Shown: one piece after another, positions 44,701 to 52,595 of the stretch
Layout: each line of letters begins with the position of its first letter
How positions within the stretch are numbered: the stretch's first letter is position 1
Assembly: GCF_000526315.1 (NCBI RefSeq)
Contig: NZ_JAFV01000001.1
Location: 3,598,501-3,662,500 of the forward strand
Direction: 5' to 3'
DNA length: 64,000 nucleotides
Origin: Methylopila sp. 73B
GTDB lineage: Bacteria; Pseudomonadota; Alphaproteobacteria; Rhizobiales; Methylopilaceae
Position numbers and translations under genes: made by a program
Notes under the pieces: model-generated
The model's input: the letters and a program-made list of their open reading frames with translations, nothing else
Told to the model about the DNA's origin: nothing
Database searches by the model: none

Positions 44701-45434
44701 GCGCCGCGATAGTCCGCGAAGTAGCGGTCGGCGTCCGCCGCCGTCATCGCCGCCTCGCCCAACATGTCGAAGGAGTAGCGGAATCCGTTAGCCTCCATGC
44801 GGCGGCTGTTGGAGAGCGCCCGCTCGATGGTCTCGCCGGTGACGTAGCGCTCGCCCATCATCCGCATCGCGAGGTCGACGCCCTTCCGGATCAGGGGCTC
44901 TCCGCCGCGCGCGACGAGCCGCGTCAGCGCGGAGCCCAGACCCTCCGCGGTCGAAGGCGCCGCGAGCCCACCGGTGACCACCAGCCCCCAGGTCGCCGCG
45001 TTCACGAACAGCGAGGGGCTGTGGCCGAGGTGGGCGCGCCAGTCGCCCGGAGCGATCTTGTCGCGGATCAGCGCGTCGCGGGTTGCGGCGTCGGGAGTGC
45101 GCAGCAGCGCCTCGGCGAGGCACATCAGGGCGACGCCTTCGGGGCTCGACAGGTCGTACTCCTGCACGAGACCGGCCACGCCGCCGCCGGGCCCCTTGGC
45201 CCGCAGCGCCTCCACCAGCGTCCGCGCGAGGCGCTGCGCGGCGGCCGCCTGCGGCGCGGGCGATGCGGCCGCGGCGAGCAACGCGGGTAAACAGCGGGTT
45301 TCTGGAAGGTTAACATTCCGGTTAACCGCGGCGCGCAGCGGGGTTAACGGCCACGGTCCTGAGGTGAACGCCGCGAAGGGCCGCGCGTCGCCTTCCGCGC
45401 CGGCCGGCGTCTCGGTCGTGATGGTCCCGGCCAT
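41757..45434 (-). CDS. putA: Bifunctional proline dehydrogenase / P5C dehydrogenase PutA
   Basis: A 1225-residue enzyme converting proline to glutamate in two channelled steps. The FAD-linked proline dehydrogenase barrel (DGPGVSIKLSALHPRY, RLVKGAYWDSEIKRAQ) is followed by the aldehyde dehydrogenase (PWNFPLAIFLGQ, AETGGQNALV, catalytic Cys845 in SAGQRCSALR) and a C-terminal conserved tail. There is no N-terminal ribbon-helix-helix domain, so it does not repress its own gene. The ATG at 45434 follows GGAGG; the 16-residue upstream extension is not supported. Confidence 0.95.
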   Translation of the reverse strand: MAGTITTETPAGAEGDARPFAAFTSGPWPLTPLRAAVNRNVNLPETRCLPALLAAAASPAPQAAAAQRLARTLVEALRAKGPGGGVAGLVQEYDLSSPEGVALMCLAEALLRTPDAATRDALIRDKIAPGDWRAHLGHSPSLFVNAATWGLVVTGGLAAPSTAEGLGSALTRLVARGGEPLIRKGVDLAMRMMGERYVTGETIERALSNSRRMEANGFRYSFDMLGEAAMTAADADRYFADYRGAIDAIGAAAKGRGVYDGPGVSIKLSALHPRYARSQRDRVLSELLPRVQELAVRARGFDVGLNIDAEEADRLDLSLDVLEALARDPALQGWDGLGFVVQAYQKRAPFVLDLIIDLARRTGRRLMVRLVKGAYWDSEIKRAQVDGLDDFPVFTRKVHTDVSYLACAAKLLEARDAVFPQFATHNAQTVAAIHAMAGPKFRVGDYEFQCLHGMGEPLYEEVVGPDKLGRPCRIYAPVGAHETLLAYLVRRLLENGANSSFVHQVADPETPVDALIADPVAEAQRLSPLGAPHPAIRRPRALTPDRLNSAGLDLADERVLAELSNSLSAGAGHRWRTAPLLAGGEAEGIGVPVTNPADRRDVVGHVVEAGPDVVAEALAQAEGGAAAWDETPGSERAARLVRAAEMLESRRDALIGLLIREAGKTAANAVSEIREAADFLRYYAGQAEAFDPATHVPLGPVACISPWNFPLAIFLGQVAAALAAGNVVLAKPAEETPLVAAEAVRILRQAGVPAAAVQLLPGRGEVGAALVGDPRVRGVLFTGSTAVATSIAKTLAERLNPDGSPVPLVAETGGQNALVADSSALLEQLTADVLASAFDSAGQRCSALRLLCLQEEIADRALAMLKGAMAELRVGPPDRLATDVGPVISAEARERIEAHVAEMRAAGRPVHRLALPEVCAPGDFVAPTLIEIENVGELTNEVFGPVLHVIRFAPGDLKRTIEAVNATGYALTFGVHTRIDERAADAAALSAAGNVYVNRNIIGAVVGVQPFGGHGLSGTGPKAGGPLILRRLLAACPAETSLPQGAPDPAAVAYATWLRASGWDDAAAEVEDAIARSPRGVEIELPGPVGERNVYSLKGRGGVICAGLHPSAELVQIGVALAAGARAVLRESLPSGLPGTLGARIVGGASLDAVFAALFDGGPDELAELNRSLSQRPGPIVQVHVPRLDSTTGRRAYPIEFLVAERSLSVNTAAAGGNASLMALE

Positions 45435-45507
45435 GGCGGCCTCCGGCGGAGGGGATCGTCCCCCGCCATGGTAGGCCGCCACGGCGCCGGGTCCAGCCGC
45501 GCTGGGC

Positions 45508-46437
45508 TCAGACCGCGGCGCGCGGGTCCTTCGCGGCGAGGCGGGCCAGGAGATAGTCCACCTCCGCCTTCGCCTTGGCGGAGAGCGCCGCGCCCGGCTT
45601 GCGCTGGGCGTCGGAGGCGATGAAGCCGCGCCGCATCATCACGTACTTCCGCACGGCCAGGCCCACGCCCTGCTGCTGCTCGTAGCGCAGCAGCGGCAGG
45701 TGGGCGTCGAACAGGTCGTGCGCCGCGTCCCGGCGTCCCTCGCCTTGCAGGCGCACGACGTCGGCCAGCATCTCGGGGAAGGCGTAGCCGGTCATCGCGC
45801 CGTCGGCGCCGCGCTCCATCTCGAAATCGAGGAACAGGCCGCCGTTGCCGGTGAGGATCGAGATCGGCCGCATCGAGCCCTCGGCCTGGAAGCCGCGCAG
45901 GGTCGAGATCTTCTCGAGGCCCGGCCAGTCCTCGTGCTTCAGCATCACGCAGGAGGGATTGTCCTCGACGATGCGGCGGATGACCATCGGCGTCATCTGC
46001 ACCGTCAGGGTCAGGGGATAGTCCTGGATGACGAAGGGGACGTCGGCGCCGACCGCCTCCACCGCCTGGGCGTAGTAGCCGACGATCTGGTCGTCGGTGC
46101 GGAGCGACGGCGGCGGCGCGATCATCACGCCGGCCGCGCCGCGGTCCATCACCGCGCGGGCGAGCGAGCGCATGGCGGCGAAGCCGGGGGCCGACACCCC
46201 GACGATCACGGGCAGGCCCGGCATGCCGTCGATGAACCGGCTGGTGAGGTCGAGCGCCTCGTCCGGCTCGAGCTTCGGCGCTTCGCCCATGATGCCGAGC
46301 ACCGTGACGCCGGTCGCCCCCGCTGCGAGGTAGGCCGCGATCAGCGTCTCCACCGAGCCGTGGTCGATCGCTCCGTCGGCCGTGAAGGGCGTCGGCGCGA
46401 TCGGGAAGAGGCCGGCGGCGGAGGACGTGAGGCGCAT
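45508..46437 (-). CDS. DapA-family aldolase/lyase, not diaminopimelate-specific
   Basis: A 309-residue class I aldolase barrel of the dihydrodipicolinate synthase family (FPIAPTPFTADGAIDHGSVE, GVTVLGIMGEAPKLEPDE, Schiff-base lysine in SCVMLKHEDWPG). The GIMGEAPKL segment replaces the GTTGE of true DapA, which indicates a pyruvate-related lyase for another substrate. The ATG at 46437 (MRLTSSAAGLFPIAPTPF) is the normal family start. It is a single gene between putA and the CDF transporter, divergent from the latter. Confidence 0.82.
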   Translation of the reverse strand: MRLTSSAAGLFPIAPTPFTADGAIDHGSVETLIAAYLAAGATGVTVLGIMGEAPKLEPDEALDLTSRFIDGMPGLPVIVGVSAPGFAAMRSLARAVMDRGAAGVMIAPPPSLRTDDQIVGYYAQAVEAVGADVPFVIQDYPLTLTVQMTPMVIRRIVEDNPSCVMLKHEDWPGLEKISTLRGFQAEGSMRPISILTGNGGLFLDFEMERGADGAMTGYAFPEMLADVVRLQGEGRRDAAHDLFDAHLPLLRYEQQQGVGLAVRKYVMMRRGFIASDAQRKPGAALSAKAKAEVDYLLARLAAKDPRAAV

Positions 46438-46654
46438 GGGGAGACCTGTCTGCGGATGCGTGCGGAGGGTGGGAGATACCCCGGACGCGGCGGGGCGGGA
46501 AGCCGCGGCCGTCCGCGCCACGCTCCGACGCCCGGAGCGCCGCCCCGTTCGGCGACGCGGGCCGACATCGGCCGTTCTAGCGTTACGTCGGCGTCAGGCG
46601 CTAAGCGAGGGCCTGACATCGCGCCGGCATCCGGGCGCCGCAGAGCTCAGAGCC

Positions 46655-47650
46655 ATGACCGATCCTCACTCCCACGACCACGCCGCCCACGACCACGCGT
46701 CTCATGACGGCGGTCACCAGGAGCGGTCCGACTCCCACGCCGGCCACGCCCATGGTCCCGGCGGCCACACCCATGCTCCGGCCTCCTTCGGCCGCGCCTT
46801 CGCGCTCGGGATCGGGCTCAACACCGCCTTCGTCGCGGTGGAGGCGTTCTACGGCTACGCCAGCGGCTCGCTCGCGCTGGTCGCGGACGCCGCGCACAAC
46901 CTGTTCGACGTCGCGGGGCTGATCGTCGCCTGGATCGCGTCCGTGCTCTCGCAGAGGCCGCCGTCCGCGCGCTTCAGCTACGGGCTCCGGGCGAGCTCGA
47001 TCCTCGCCGCGCTGTTCAACGCGCTGTTCCTGCTGTTCGCCGTCGGCTTCATCGTGTGGGAGGCGGCCGACCGCTTCGCCGAGCCCCGGCCGGTCGCGGG
47101 CCTCACCGTGACCATCGTCGCCGCGATCGGCGTCGCCGTGAACGGCGGCACGGCGCTGCTGTTCCTGTCGGGCCGCAAGGGCGACATCAACATCAAGGGC
47201 GCCTACCTCCACATGGTGGCCGACGCCGCGGTCTCCGCGGCCGTCATCGTCGCGGGCCTCGCGGTGCTGGCCACCGGCTGGGAGCGGATCGACCCCATGG
47301 TCAGCCTCGGGGTCGCCGTCGTGATCCTGATCGGGACCTGGGGCCTGCTGCGCGACAGCGTCACCATGTCGCTCGACGCCGCGCCCCCGCACGTCGACCC
47401 CGAGCAGGTGCGCGTCTTCCTCGCCGCCCGGCCGGGCGTCGTGGAGGTGCACGACCTCCACATCTGGGCCATGAGCACGACCGAGACGGCGCTGACGGCG
47501 CACCTCGTCATGCCCGGCGGGCACCCCGGCGACGCGCCGATGCGGACGATCGCCGCCGAGTTGCGCGAACGCTTCCAGATCGCCCATCCCACGATCCAGA
47601 TCGAGCTCGAACAGGGCCGCTGCGCCTTCGCGCCTGATCACGCGGTGTGA
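46655..47650 (+). CDS. Cation diffusion facilitator (zinc/cobalt/cadmium exporter)
   Basis: A 331-residue inner-membrane proton antiporter. The N-terminus is histidine-rich (HSHDHAAHDHASHDGGH), a metal-binding tail. Six helices carry the transport-site residues DAAHNLFD and HMVADAA, and the cytoplasmic domain ends the chain (VEVHDLHIWAMSTTETALTAHL). It closely resembles CzcD/ZitB zinc exporters. No metal regulator lies next to it. The ATG at 46655 was chosen because the extended frame upstream overlaps the opposite gene and lacks features. Confidence 0.9.
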   Translation: MTDPHSHDHAAHDHASHDGGHQERSDSHAGHAHGPGGHTHAPASFGRAFALGIGLNTAFVAVEAFYGYASGSLALVADAAHNLFDVAGLIVAWIASVLSQRPPSARFSYGLRASSILAALFNALFLLFAVGFIVWEAADRFAEPRPVAGLTVTIVAAIGVAVNGGTALLFLSGRKGDINIKGAYLHMVADAAVSAAVIVAGLAVLATGWERIDPMVSLGVAVVILIGTWGLLRDSVTMSLDAAPPHVDPEQVRVFLAARPGVVEVHDLHIWAMSTTETALTAHLVMPGGHPGDAPMRTIAAELRERFQIAHPTIQIELEQGRCAFAPDHAV

Positions 47651-47673
47651 GCCTTGGGGCGTTCAGCCGATCG

Positions 47674-48597
47674 TCATGCGGCGACCGCCTGCGCCCATGG
47701 CGCGGCCGTCAGCCGGCGGCTCAGAAACTCGATCAGGGCCGTCACCCGCGCCGGCCGGAACGCGCCCGGCGGCGTCACCACATGGAGGGCGATCGGCGGC
47801 GGCGACCAGCCGGGCAGCGCGGCCTCCAGCCGGCCGGACGCCAGGTCGTCGTAGACGATGAACTCCGGCTGCACCGCGAGGCCGAGGCCGGCGCGCAGGC
47901 TCGCGGTCAGGGCGTCGGCGTTGTTGGCGCGCAGGGGGCCGGAGACATTTACCGCCTCCTCCGCGCCGGAGGCGTCGACGAACCGCCAGCGGTCCCACCC
48001 CGGCAGGTAGGCGTAGCCGAGGCAGGCGTGGGCCTCGAGGTCGCGCGGATGCTCCGGGCGCCCCGCCCGCGCGAAGTAGGCCGGCGCGCCGACGACGAGC
48101 CGTCGCACCTCGCACAGCCGCCGGGCCCTGAGCCGGGAATCCGCCAGCGCGGCGATCCGGAGCGCCACGTCGAAGCCCTCGCCGATCAGGTCCACCTGAG
48201 CGTCGGCGAGGTGAAGGTCGACGGAGACCTGGGGGTGCGCCGCGAGGAACGCCGGCAGCAGCGGCGCGACATGGGCGATCCCGAACGACATCGGGACCGC
48301 GAGCCGCACCCGCCCGCGCGGCGTGGCGGAGCCGGCGACCGCCTCGGCCTCCGCGGCCTCGCCCGCCTTCAGGATGCGCTCGGCGCTGTCGGCGGCGGCC
48401 CGCCCGGCCTCCGTCAGCGACAGCCGGCGCGTGGTGCGGTGGAGCAGGGGCGTGGCGAGCCGCGCCTCCAGCCGCGCCACGGCCTTCGACACCGTGGCCT
48501 TGGAGAGCGCCAGCTCCTCGGCCGCGCGGGCGAAGGAGCCGCGGGCCGCGACGCGGGCGAAGATCGCCCAGGCTTCGAAATCCGGCAGGGTCGTCAT
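47674..48597 (-). CDS. LysR-family transcriptional regulator
   Basis: A 307-residue regulator: the N-terminal winged helix (FARVAARGSFARAAEELALSKATVSKAVARLEARL) is followed by the periplasmic-binding-like effector domain from about residue 90. It is of the group that regulates divergent oxidoreductases and quinone-response genes. It is divergent from the glyoxalase-type dioxygenase with an inverted repeat between them. The ATG at 48597 was taken; a TTG two codons earlier is possible. Confidence 0.88.
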   Translation of the reverse strand: MTTLPDFEAWAIFARVAARGSFARAAEELALSKATVSKAVARLEARLATPLLHRTTRRLSLTEAGRAAADSAERILKAGEAAEAEAVAGSATPRGRVRLAVPMSFGIAHVAPLLPAFLAAHPQVSVDLHLADAQVDLIGEGFDVALRIAALADSRLRARRLCEVRRLVVGAPAYFARAGRPEHPRDLEAHACLGYAYLPGWDRWRFVDASGAEEAVNVSGPLRANNADALTASLRAGLGLAVQPEFIVYDDLASGRLEAALPGWSPPPIALHVVTPPGAFRPARVTALIEFLSRRLTAAPWAQAVAA

Positions 48598-48607
48598 GAT
48601 CAACCTG

Positions 48608-48631
48608 GAAACAGTCAGTTTCGATTGTTTC
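48608..48631. promoter_or_regulatory. candidate LysR operator
   Basis: Arms GAAACA and TGTTTC, 12 bases apart, lie in the 103-base AT-richer gap between the LysR gene and the divergent dioxygenase gene. The position and spacing suit a LysR-type site, although the classical T-N11-A core is only loosely matched. Confidence 0.45.
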
Positions 48632-48700
48632 TATTTAGATCCTAACAGAAGTGCGTACTTTCGTTCCAACGCAAACCGCCGGACCCGAAAGGCTCACCCG

Positions 48701-49630
48701 ATGACCTCCGCCCTGCACCATGTGACCGCCGTGAGCGGTCCCGCCGCCCGCAACGTCCGGTTCTACACGGACGTGCTCGGCCTTCGCCTCGTCAAGAAGA
48801 CCGTCAACTTCGACGATCCCGGCGCCTATCACCTGTACTACGGCGACGACGCCGGTCGTCCGGGCTCGATCCTCACCTTCTTCCCGTGGGAGCATGCGGC
48901 CGTCGGCCGGGTGGGCGTCGGCGAGACCTCGCGCACCGCCTTCCGCGTGCCGCGCGCCTCGATCGGCTTCTGGACCCAGCGCTTCGTCGAGGCCGCCGTC
49001 TCCCATGAGGCGCCGGTGGTCCGCTTCGGCGAAACCACCCTGGCGTTCAAGGATCACGACGGGCTCTCGCTTGCCCTCGTCGGCGTCGAAGGCGCCGAAA
49101 ACGAGCCGGGCTGGGGCGGGGCGAAGATCCCGGCCGGGCACGCCATCCGCGGCTTCCACGGCGTGACGCTGCTGCTTCGGGACGCCGCGCCCACGGCCGC
49201 GATCCTGACCAACGTGTTCGGCCAGACGGAGGTCGGGCGCGAGGGAAGCGTCACCCGCTTCGACGCCGGCGGCGAGGGCTACGGCCGCTTCGTCGACCTG
49301 CACGCGGCGGGCGACTTCCTGCCCGGCCGCCCCGGTCGCGGCGGCGTCCACCATGTCGCCTTCCGGGCGGCGGACGACGTGGCGCAGGCCGAGATGGCCC
49401 GCAAGCTGGTGACCGAGCATGGCCTCGGCGTGACCGAGCAGAAGGACCGCAACTACTTCCGCTCGATCTACTTCCGGGAGCCGGGCGGCGTGCTGTTCGA
49501 GATCGCCACCGACGCGCCGGGCTTCGCGATCGACGAGCCGGCGGAGACGCTCGGCCAGGCGCTGAAGCTGCCGCCCTTCCTCGAGGCGCTGCGGCCGAAG
49601 ATCGAAGAACGGCTCCCCGCGCTCGCGTGA
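48701..49630 (+). CDS. Glyoxalase-fold ring-cleaving dioxygenase, MhqO/LinE type
   Basis: A 309-residue protein of two vicinal-oxygen-chelate repeats. Metal ligands are the histidine of LHHVTAV, the histidine of GVHHVAFRA and the glutamate of PGGVLFEIATD. This branch contains hydroquinone dioxygenases such as MhqO and LinE-related proteins. Next to a carboxylesterase and a LysR gene, it fits a quinone or hydroquinone detoxification unit like the Bacillus mhq genes. The substrate is not proven. The ATG at 48701 gives the standard MTSALHHVTAVSG start. Confidence 0.85.
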   Translation: MTSALHHVTAVSGPAARNVRFYTDVLGLRLVKKTVNFDDPGAYHLYYGDDAGRPGSILTFFPWEHAAVGRVGVGETSRTAFRVPRASIGFWTQRFVEAAVSHEAPVVRFGETTLAFKDHDGLSLALVGVEGAENEPGWGGAKIPAGHAIRGFHGVTLLLRDAAPTAAILTNVFGQTEVGREGSVTRFDAGGEGYGRFVDLHAAGDFLPGRPGRGGVHHVAFRAADDVAQAEMARKLVTEHGLGVTEQKDRNYFRSIYFREPGGVLFEIATDAPGFAIDEPAETLGQALKLPPFLEALRPKIEERLPALA

Positions 49631-49663
49631 GAGGGCGGCCTTTAAGCTCGACGCGCCCCTTGG

Positions 49664-49812
49664 TCCCCCTCCCCCTTGCGGGGAGGGGTTAGGGGTGGGG
49701 GTGGCCCAGAATCAAGCTCCGCCGCCACGGCGTGCTCCCCCCGCCGGCCATGGGACGGTCGGGGGCTCGATCTAAAGCCACCGAACGCCGGCCCTCCCTG
49801 CAAGGGAGGACG
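49664..49812. repeat. palindromic intergenic repeat, single copy
   Basis: CCCCCTCCCCCTTGCGGGGA, then GGGGTTAGGGGTGGGGGTGG and CAGAATCAAGCTCC, ending with CCCTCCCTGCAAGGGAGG. The CAAGCTCC core after the GGTGGGG block is shared with the copies at 15254 and 15456, so this is one dispersed family. It sits between two co-directional genes and may reduce read-through to the esterase gene. Confidence 0.65.
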
Positions 49813-49855
49813 CAGCCTGAAACGTCAAATTCCCCGAACCGAAGGAGTGACGCCC

Positions 49856-50503
49856 ATGAGCGCGCAGGACCTCTCGTTCGTGCATGTCCACCGGCCCGCG
49901 ACGCGGCCCGCGCTTCCCCCGCTGCTGCTGCTGCACGGCACCGGCGGCGACGAGACCGATCTCTTGCCCTTCGGGGAGGCGATCGCGCCGGGCGCGGCGC
50001 TGCTGTCGCCTCGTGGACAGGTGCTGGAGCGCGGCGCGCCGCGGTTCTTCCGCAGGCTGGCCGAAGGCGTGTTCGACGAGGACGACGTTCACCGCCGGGC
50101 GGGCGACCTCGCCCGCTTCGTCGCCGAGGCGCGCACGGCCTACGGGATCGCCGCTCCGGTCGCGCTCGGCTACTCCAACGGCGCCAACATCGCCGCGGCC
50201 CTGATGCTGCTGCATCCCGGCACGCTCGCGGGCGCCGCGCTGCTGCGGGCCATGCCGCCGCTGACGACGCCGCCCGCCGCGGAGCTTGACGCGGCTCCCG
50301 TCCTGATGCTGTCGGGCGCGCTCGACCCCATCGCCTCGGGCGCGCACGCGGCCCTGCTGGAACGGCAGCTGCGCGCGGCGGGCGCGGCGGTGACGCTCGA
50401 GACCTTGCCGGCGAGCCATGGGCTCACCCGGATGGACCTCGAGGCGGCGACCCGCTGGTACGCGCGCCTCGCCGCCGAGGGGCGGGTCGAGGCGGCGTCC
50501 TGA
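49856..50503 (+). CDS. Phospholipase/carboxylesterase-type alpha/beta hydrolase (MhqD-like)
   Basis: A 215-residue single-domain serine hydrolase: LLLLHGTGGDETDLLPFG near the start, nucleophile elbow LGYSNGANIAA (serine near residue 103), aspartate in LSGALDPI and histidine in LPASHGLTRMD. This family includes MhqD, encoded with MhqO-type dioxygenases in quinone-stress regulons, which is the arrangement here. The ribosome site GAAGGAG fixes the start. The 225-base gap before it holds a palindromic repeat. Confidence 0.85.
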   Translation: MSAQDLSFVHVHRPATRPALPPLLLLHGTGGDETDLLPFGEAIAPGAALLSPRGQVLERGAPRFFRRLAEGVFDEDDVHRRAGDLARFVAEARTAYGIAAPVALGYSNGANIAAALMLLHPGTLAGAALLRAMPPLTTPPAAELDAAPVLMLSGALDPIASGAHAALLERQLRAAGAAVTLETLPASHGLTRMDLEAATRWYARLAAEGRVEAAS

Positions 50504-50525
50504 ACGGAGGGCCGTCCGCCCCGAC

Positions 50526-51332
50526 TCAGCCGGCGGACGGCCGCGCGACGATCCTGTCGCCCTGGCGTGCGACGAGGCCCATCGCCTCGAAGGCGGCGAG
50601 CCAGCCCTCCATCGGCCAGCGCCTCCATTTCGCGTGGAACAGCTCCGCGTTGCGGACGATGTCGGCGAGGTGCTCGATCGGCGGGTCGCTCACGGGGTGG
50701 TGCTGGTGGAATGCCGGCGCGCCGCCGAGAAACAGCAGCGGCGTCCCCGTCGCCTGCGCCGTGAGGCCGAAGTCGGTGTCCTCGCCGCCGTAGCCGACGA
50801 AGGTCTCGTCGAAGCCGCCGAGCGCCTCGAAGGTCGCGCGGCGGACGCCGAAGGCGAGCGACCAGAACAGGCCGGGGTTCGGCTCCGGCCGCAGTCCCTC
50901 CGCGGGGAAGGGGCGCACCGGATGGGGGCGACCGGCGGCGCGGAGCGCGTCCTCCGTCCAGGGGCCGCGGGCGTCGTCGGGGCCGAGGTAGAGCGCCTCG
51001 GGGCAGATCAGCGCGTCGGCCTCGTCGAGCGCGGTCTCGATCGCGTCGATGAGTCCGGCGGAGGGGATGCAGTCGGCGTCGAGGAACAGCAGGCGGCCGC
51101 CGGTCGCCAGCCGCGCCGCGCGGTTGCGCGCCGCGGCGAGCGGTAGGGTCCTGTCGGGCAGGCGCGCCACGCTGACCGGGAACGGCGCAGGCGGCAAGGC
51201 GAGGGCGCTGTCGTTCATGTCGACGACGACCAGTTCGCGCGGGAGGCGATCCGAGCGCCGAAGCCCTTCCAGCAGGTTGAGCAGGTGAGCCGTGCGGTTG
51301 CGCGCGAGCGTCAGGACGCTGAGGTCGCTCAC
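50526..51332 (-). CDS. Family 2 glycosyltransferase (galactosyltransferase-like), last gene of glycan operon
   Basis: A 268-residue soluble GT-A enzyme. Features: SVLTLARNRTAHLLNLLEGL at the nucleotide-binding start, the metal motif FLDADC, and a chondroitin-synthase-like acceptor region with GGFDETFVGYGGEDTDFG. It transfers an activated sugar to an unknown acceptor. The start overlaps the methyltransferase stop as ATGA. It is the last of seven overlapping genes. Confidence 0.83.
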   Translation of the reverse strand: MSDLSVLTLARNRTAHLLNLLEGLRRSDRLPRELVVVDMNDSALALPPAPFPVSVARLPDRTLPLAAARNRAARLATGGRLLFLDADCIPSAGLIDAIETALDEADALICPEALYLGPDDARGPWTEDALRAAGRPHPVRPFPAEGLRPEPNPGLFWSLAFGVRRATFEALGGFDETFVGYGGEDTDFGLTAQATGTPLLFLGGAPAFHQHHPVSDPPIEHLADIVRNAELFHAKWRRWPMEGWLAAFEAMGLVARQGDRIVARPSAG

Positions 51333-51913
51333 GGCGCCCGCCGCCAGAGGTCGAGGCGGTAGCGGTCGGTCCGCTCGCTCCGGGCCGCCTGGAACGGCGC
51401 CGAGATCGCGTCGGCGAGCTTCGCCACCGCCTCGTCGCCGGTCTGCGGGTAGTCGGTCTCGCCGATCCAGTGCACCAGCAGCACGTCGCCGCCGGGGGCG
51501 AGGGCCGCGTCGATCCGCTGGCCGGCCAAGACGATGTCCGCGTCGCTCCAGTAGTAGACGACCTCGGACAGCAGGATCAGGTCGAACGCCCCCGCGGGCG
51601 CCTCCGCGGGGAAAGACGCGCGGCTGAAGCTCACGGTTTCGAGGCCCGCGCAGCGCGCGCGGGCTCTGGCCAGCGCGCTGTCGCTGACGTCCAGCGCGAC
51701 GAGGTCGCCGGCGTGGTCCGCCACCCGGCGGGTCAGCACGCCGTTGGCGCAGCCGACCTCGAGCGCGCGGTCGTAGCGGCGGCCGGCGAGCGCCGCGATC
51801 GTGCGGTCGTACTTCGCCTGTTCGTAGGCGCTGGTCTCGAAGCGCCAGGGGTCGGGGTCGGCCTTGAACATGCCCTCGAAATAGTCCGGCGGCAGGGACT
51901 GGTCAGGACGCAT
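51329..51913 (-). CDS. NodS-like SAM-dependent methyltransferase
   Basis: A 194-residue class I methyltransferase with SAM motif I ALEVGCANGVLTRRVA, motif II VALDVSDSALARAR and DLILLSEVVYYW. The start (PPDYFEGMFKADPDPWRFETSAYEQAKY) is typical of the NodS family. NodS N-methylates the deacetylated amino sugar of Nod factors. Here it lies next to a PIG-L deacetylase in place of NodB, so methylation of a freed amino group on a glycan is the natural guess. It overlaps the PIG-L gene by 11 bases. Confidence 0.85.
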   Translation of the reverse strand: MRPDQSLPPDYFEGMFKADPDPWRFETSAYEQAKYDRTIAALAGRRYDRALEVGCANGVLTRRVADHAGDLVALDVSDSALARARARCAGLETVSFSRASFPAEAPAGAFDLILLSEVVYYWSDADIVLAGQRIDAALAPGGDVLLVHWIGETDYPQTGDEAVAKLADAISAPFQAARSERTDRYRLDLWRRAP

Positions 51914-52595
51914 GGCGGAAGCTCCGGAGGTACAGCACGTCGGCGGGGGCCATGCGGCGCAGACGCTCGGGCACGCGGAAGCCGTCGCCGTGGAGCGGGG
52001 TCATCTGGCTGCGGTGGGCGGCGAGCGCGAGGCCGCGCGGGCCGGCCGGCGCGGGCTCGGTGCGGAACGCGCGGTAGCTCGCCGGCATCGCTTCCTCCGC
52101 CCAGACGACGTATTCGAACACGCGGAACGGCCGGGGGGCGGCGGCGGCCAGGGCATAGGCCAGCGCGCAGGCGGCCTTGTGATCGCAATGGGGATCGCGC
52201 CCGCTGGTGACGGCGACGGCGTCGACCTGACCCCTGCGGCAGAGCGCGGCGAGCGTGGCGAGCGCGCGCGCCCAGCGCGGGTCGCCCGCCTCGGGCGGCG
52301 CGGCGTCGGGCCAGTCGAGAAAGGTCGGCGGCGGCGCGAAGGGCGTCAGCCGCCGGAGCGCGCGGCGCGCCTCGGCGCGCCTGATGGCGGCCAGATCGCG
52401 CGGGCCGCGGTCGCCGTGGGAGGCCGCGCCGTCGGTGAGAAACGCGACGCCGGCGAGCCGGTCGTCGGCCGCCGCCTCGCGGATCAGCGCGCCGGCGCCG
52501 ATGGTCTCGTCGTCGGCGTGCGGCGCGAGCACCAGCCAGCGGGCCCTGGCCCAGGCGCTTTGGTTGAGCCGGGCGGCGGACCGAGGCGCGGTCAC
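51903..52595 (-). CDS. PIG-L/LmbE-family N-acetylglucosamine-type deacetylase
   Basis: A 230-residue zinc deacetylase. The metal site is APHADDE (His26, Asp28-Asp29, Glu30) with a second ligand region DPHCDHKAAC. Family members remove acetyl from GlcNAc-linked compounds (PIG-L in GPI, MshB in mycothiol, BshB in bacillithiol). The GTG start overlaps the stop of the acyl-CoA-dehydrogenase-like gene. The much longer open frame upstream is a shadow of other genes. Confidence 0.87.
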   Translation of the reverse strand: MTAPRSAARLNQSAWARARWLVLAPHADDETIGAGALIREAAADDRLAGVAFLTDGAASHGDRGPRDLAAIRRAEARRALRRLTPFAPPPTFLDWPDAAPPEAGDPRWARALATLAALCRRGQVDAVAVTSGRDPHCDHKAACALAYALAAAAPRPFRVFEYVVWAEEAMPASYRAFRTEPAPAGPRGLALAAHRSQMTPLHGDGFRVPERLRRMAPADVLYLRSFRHAS

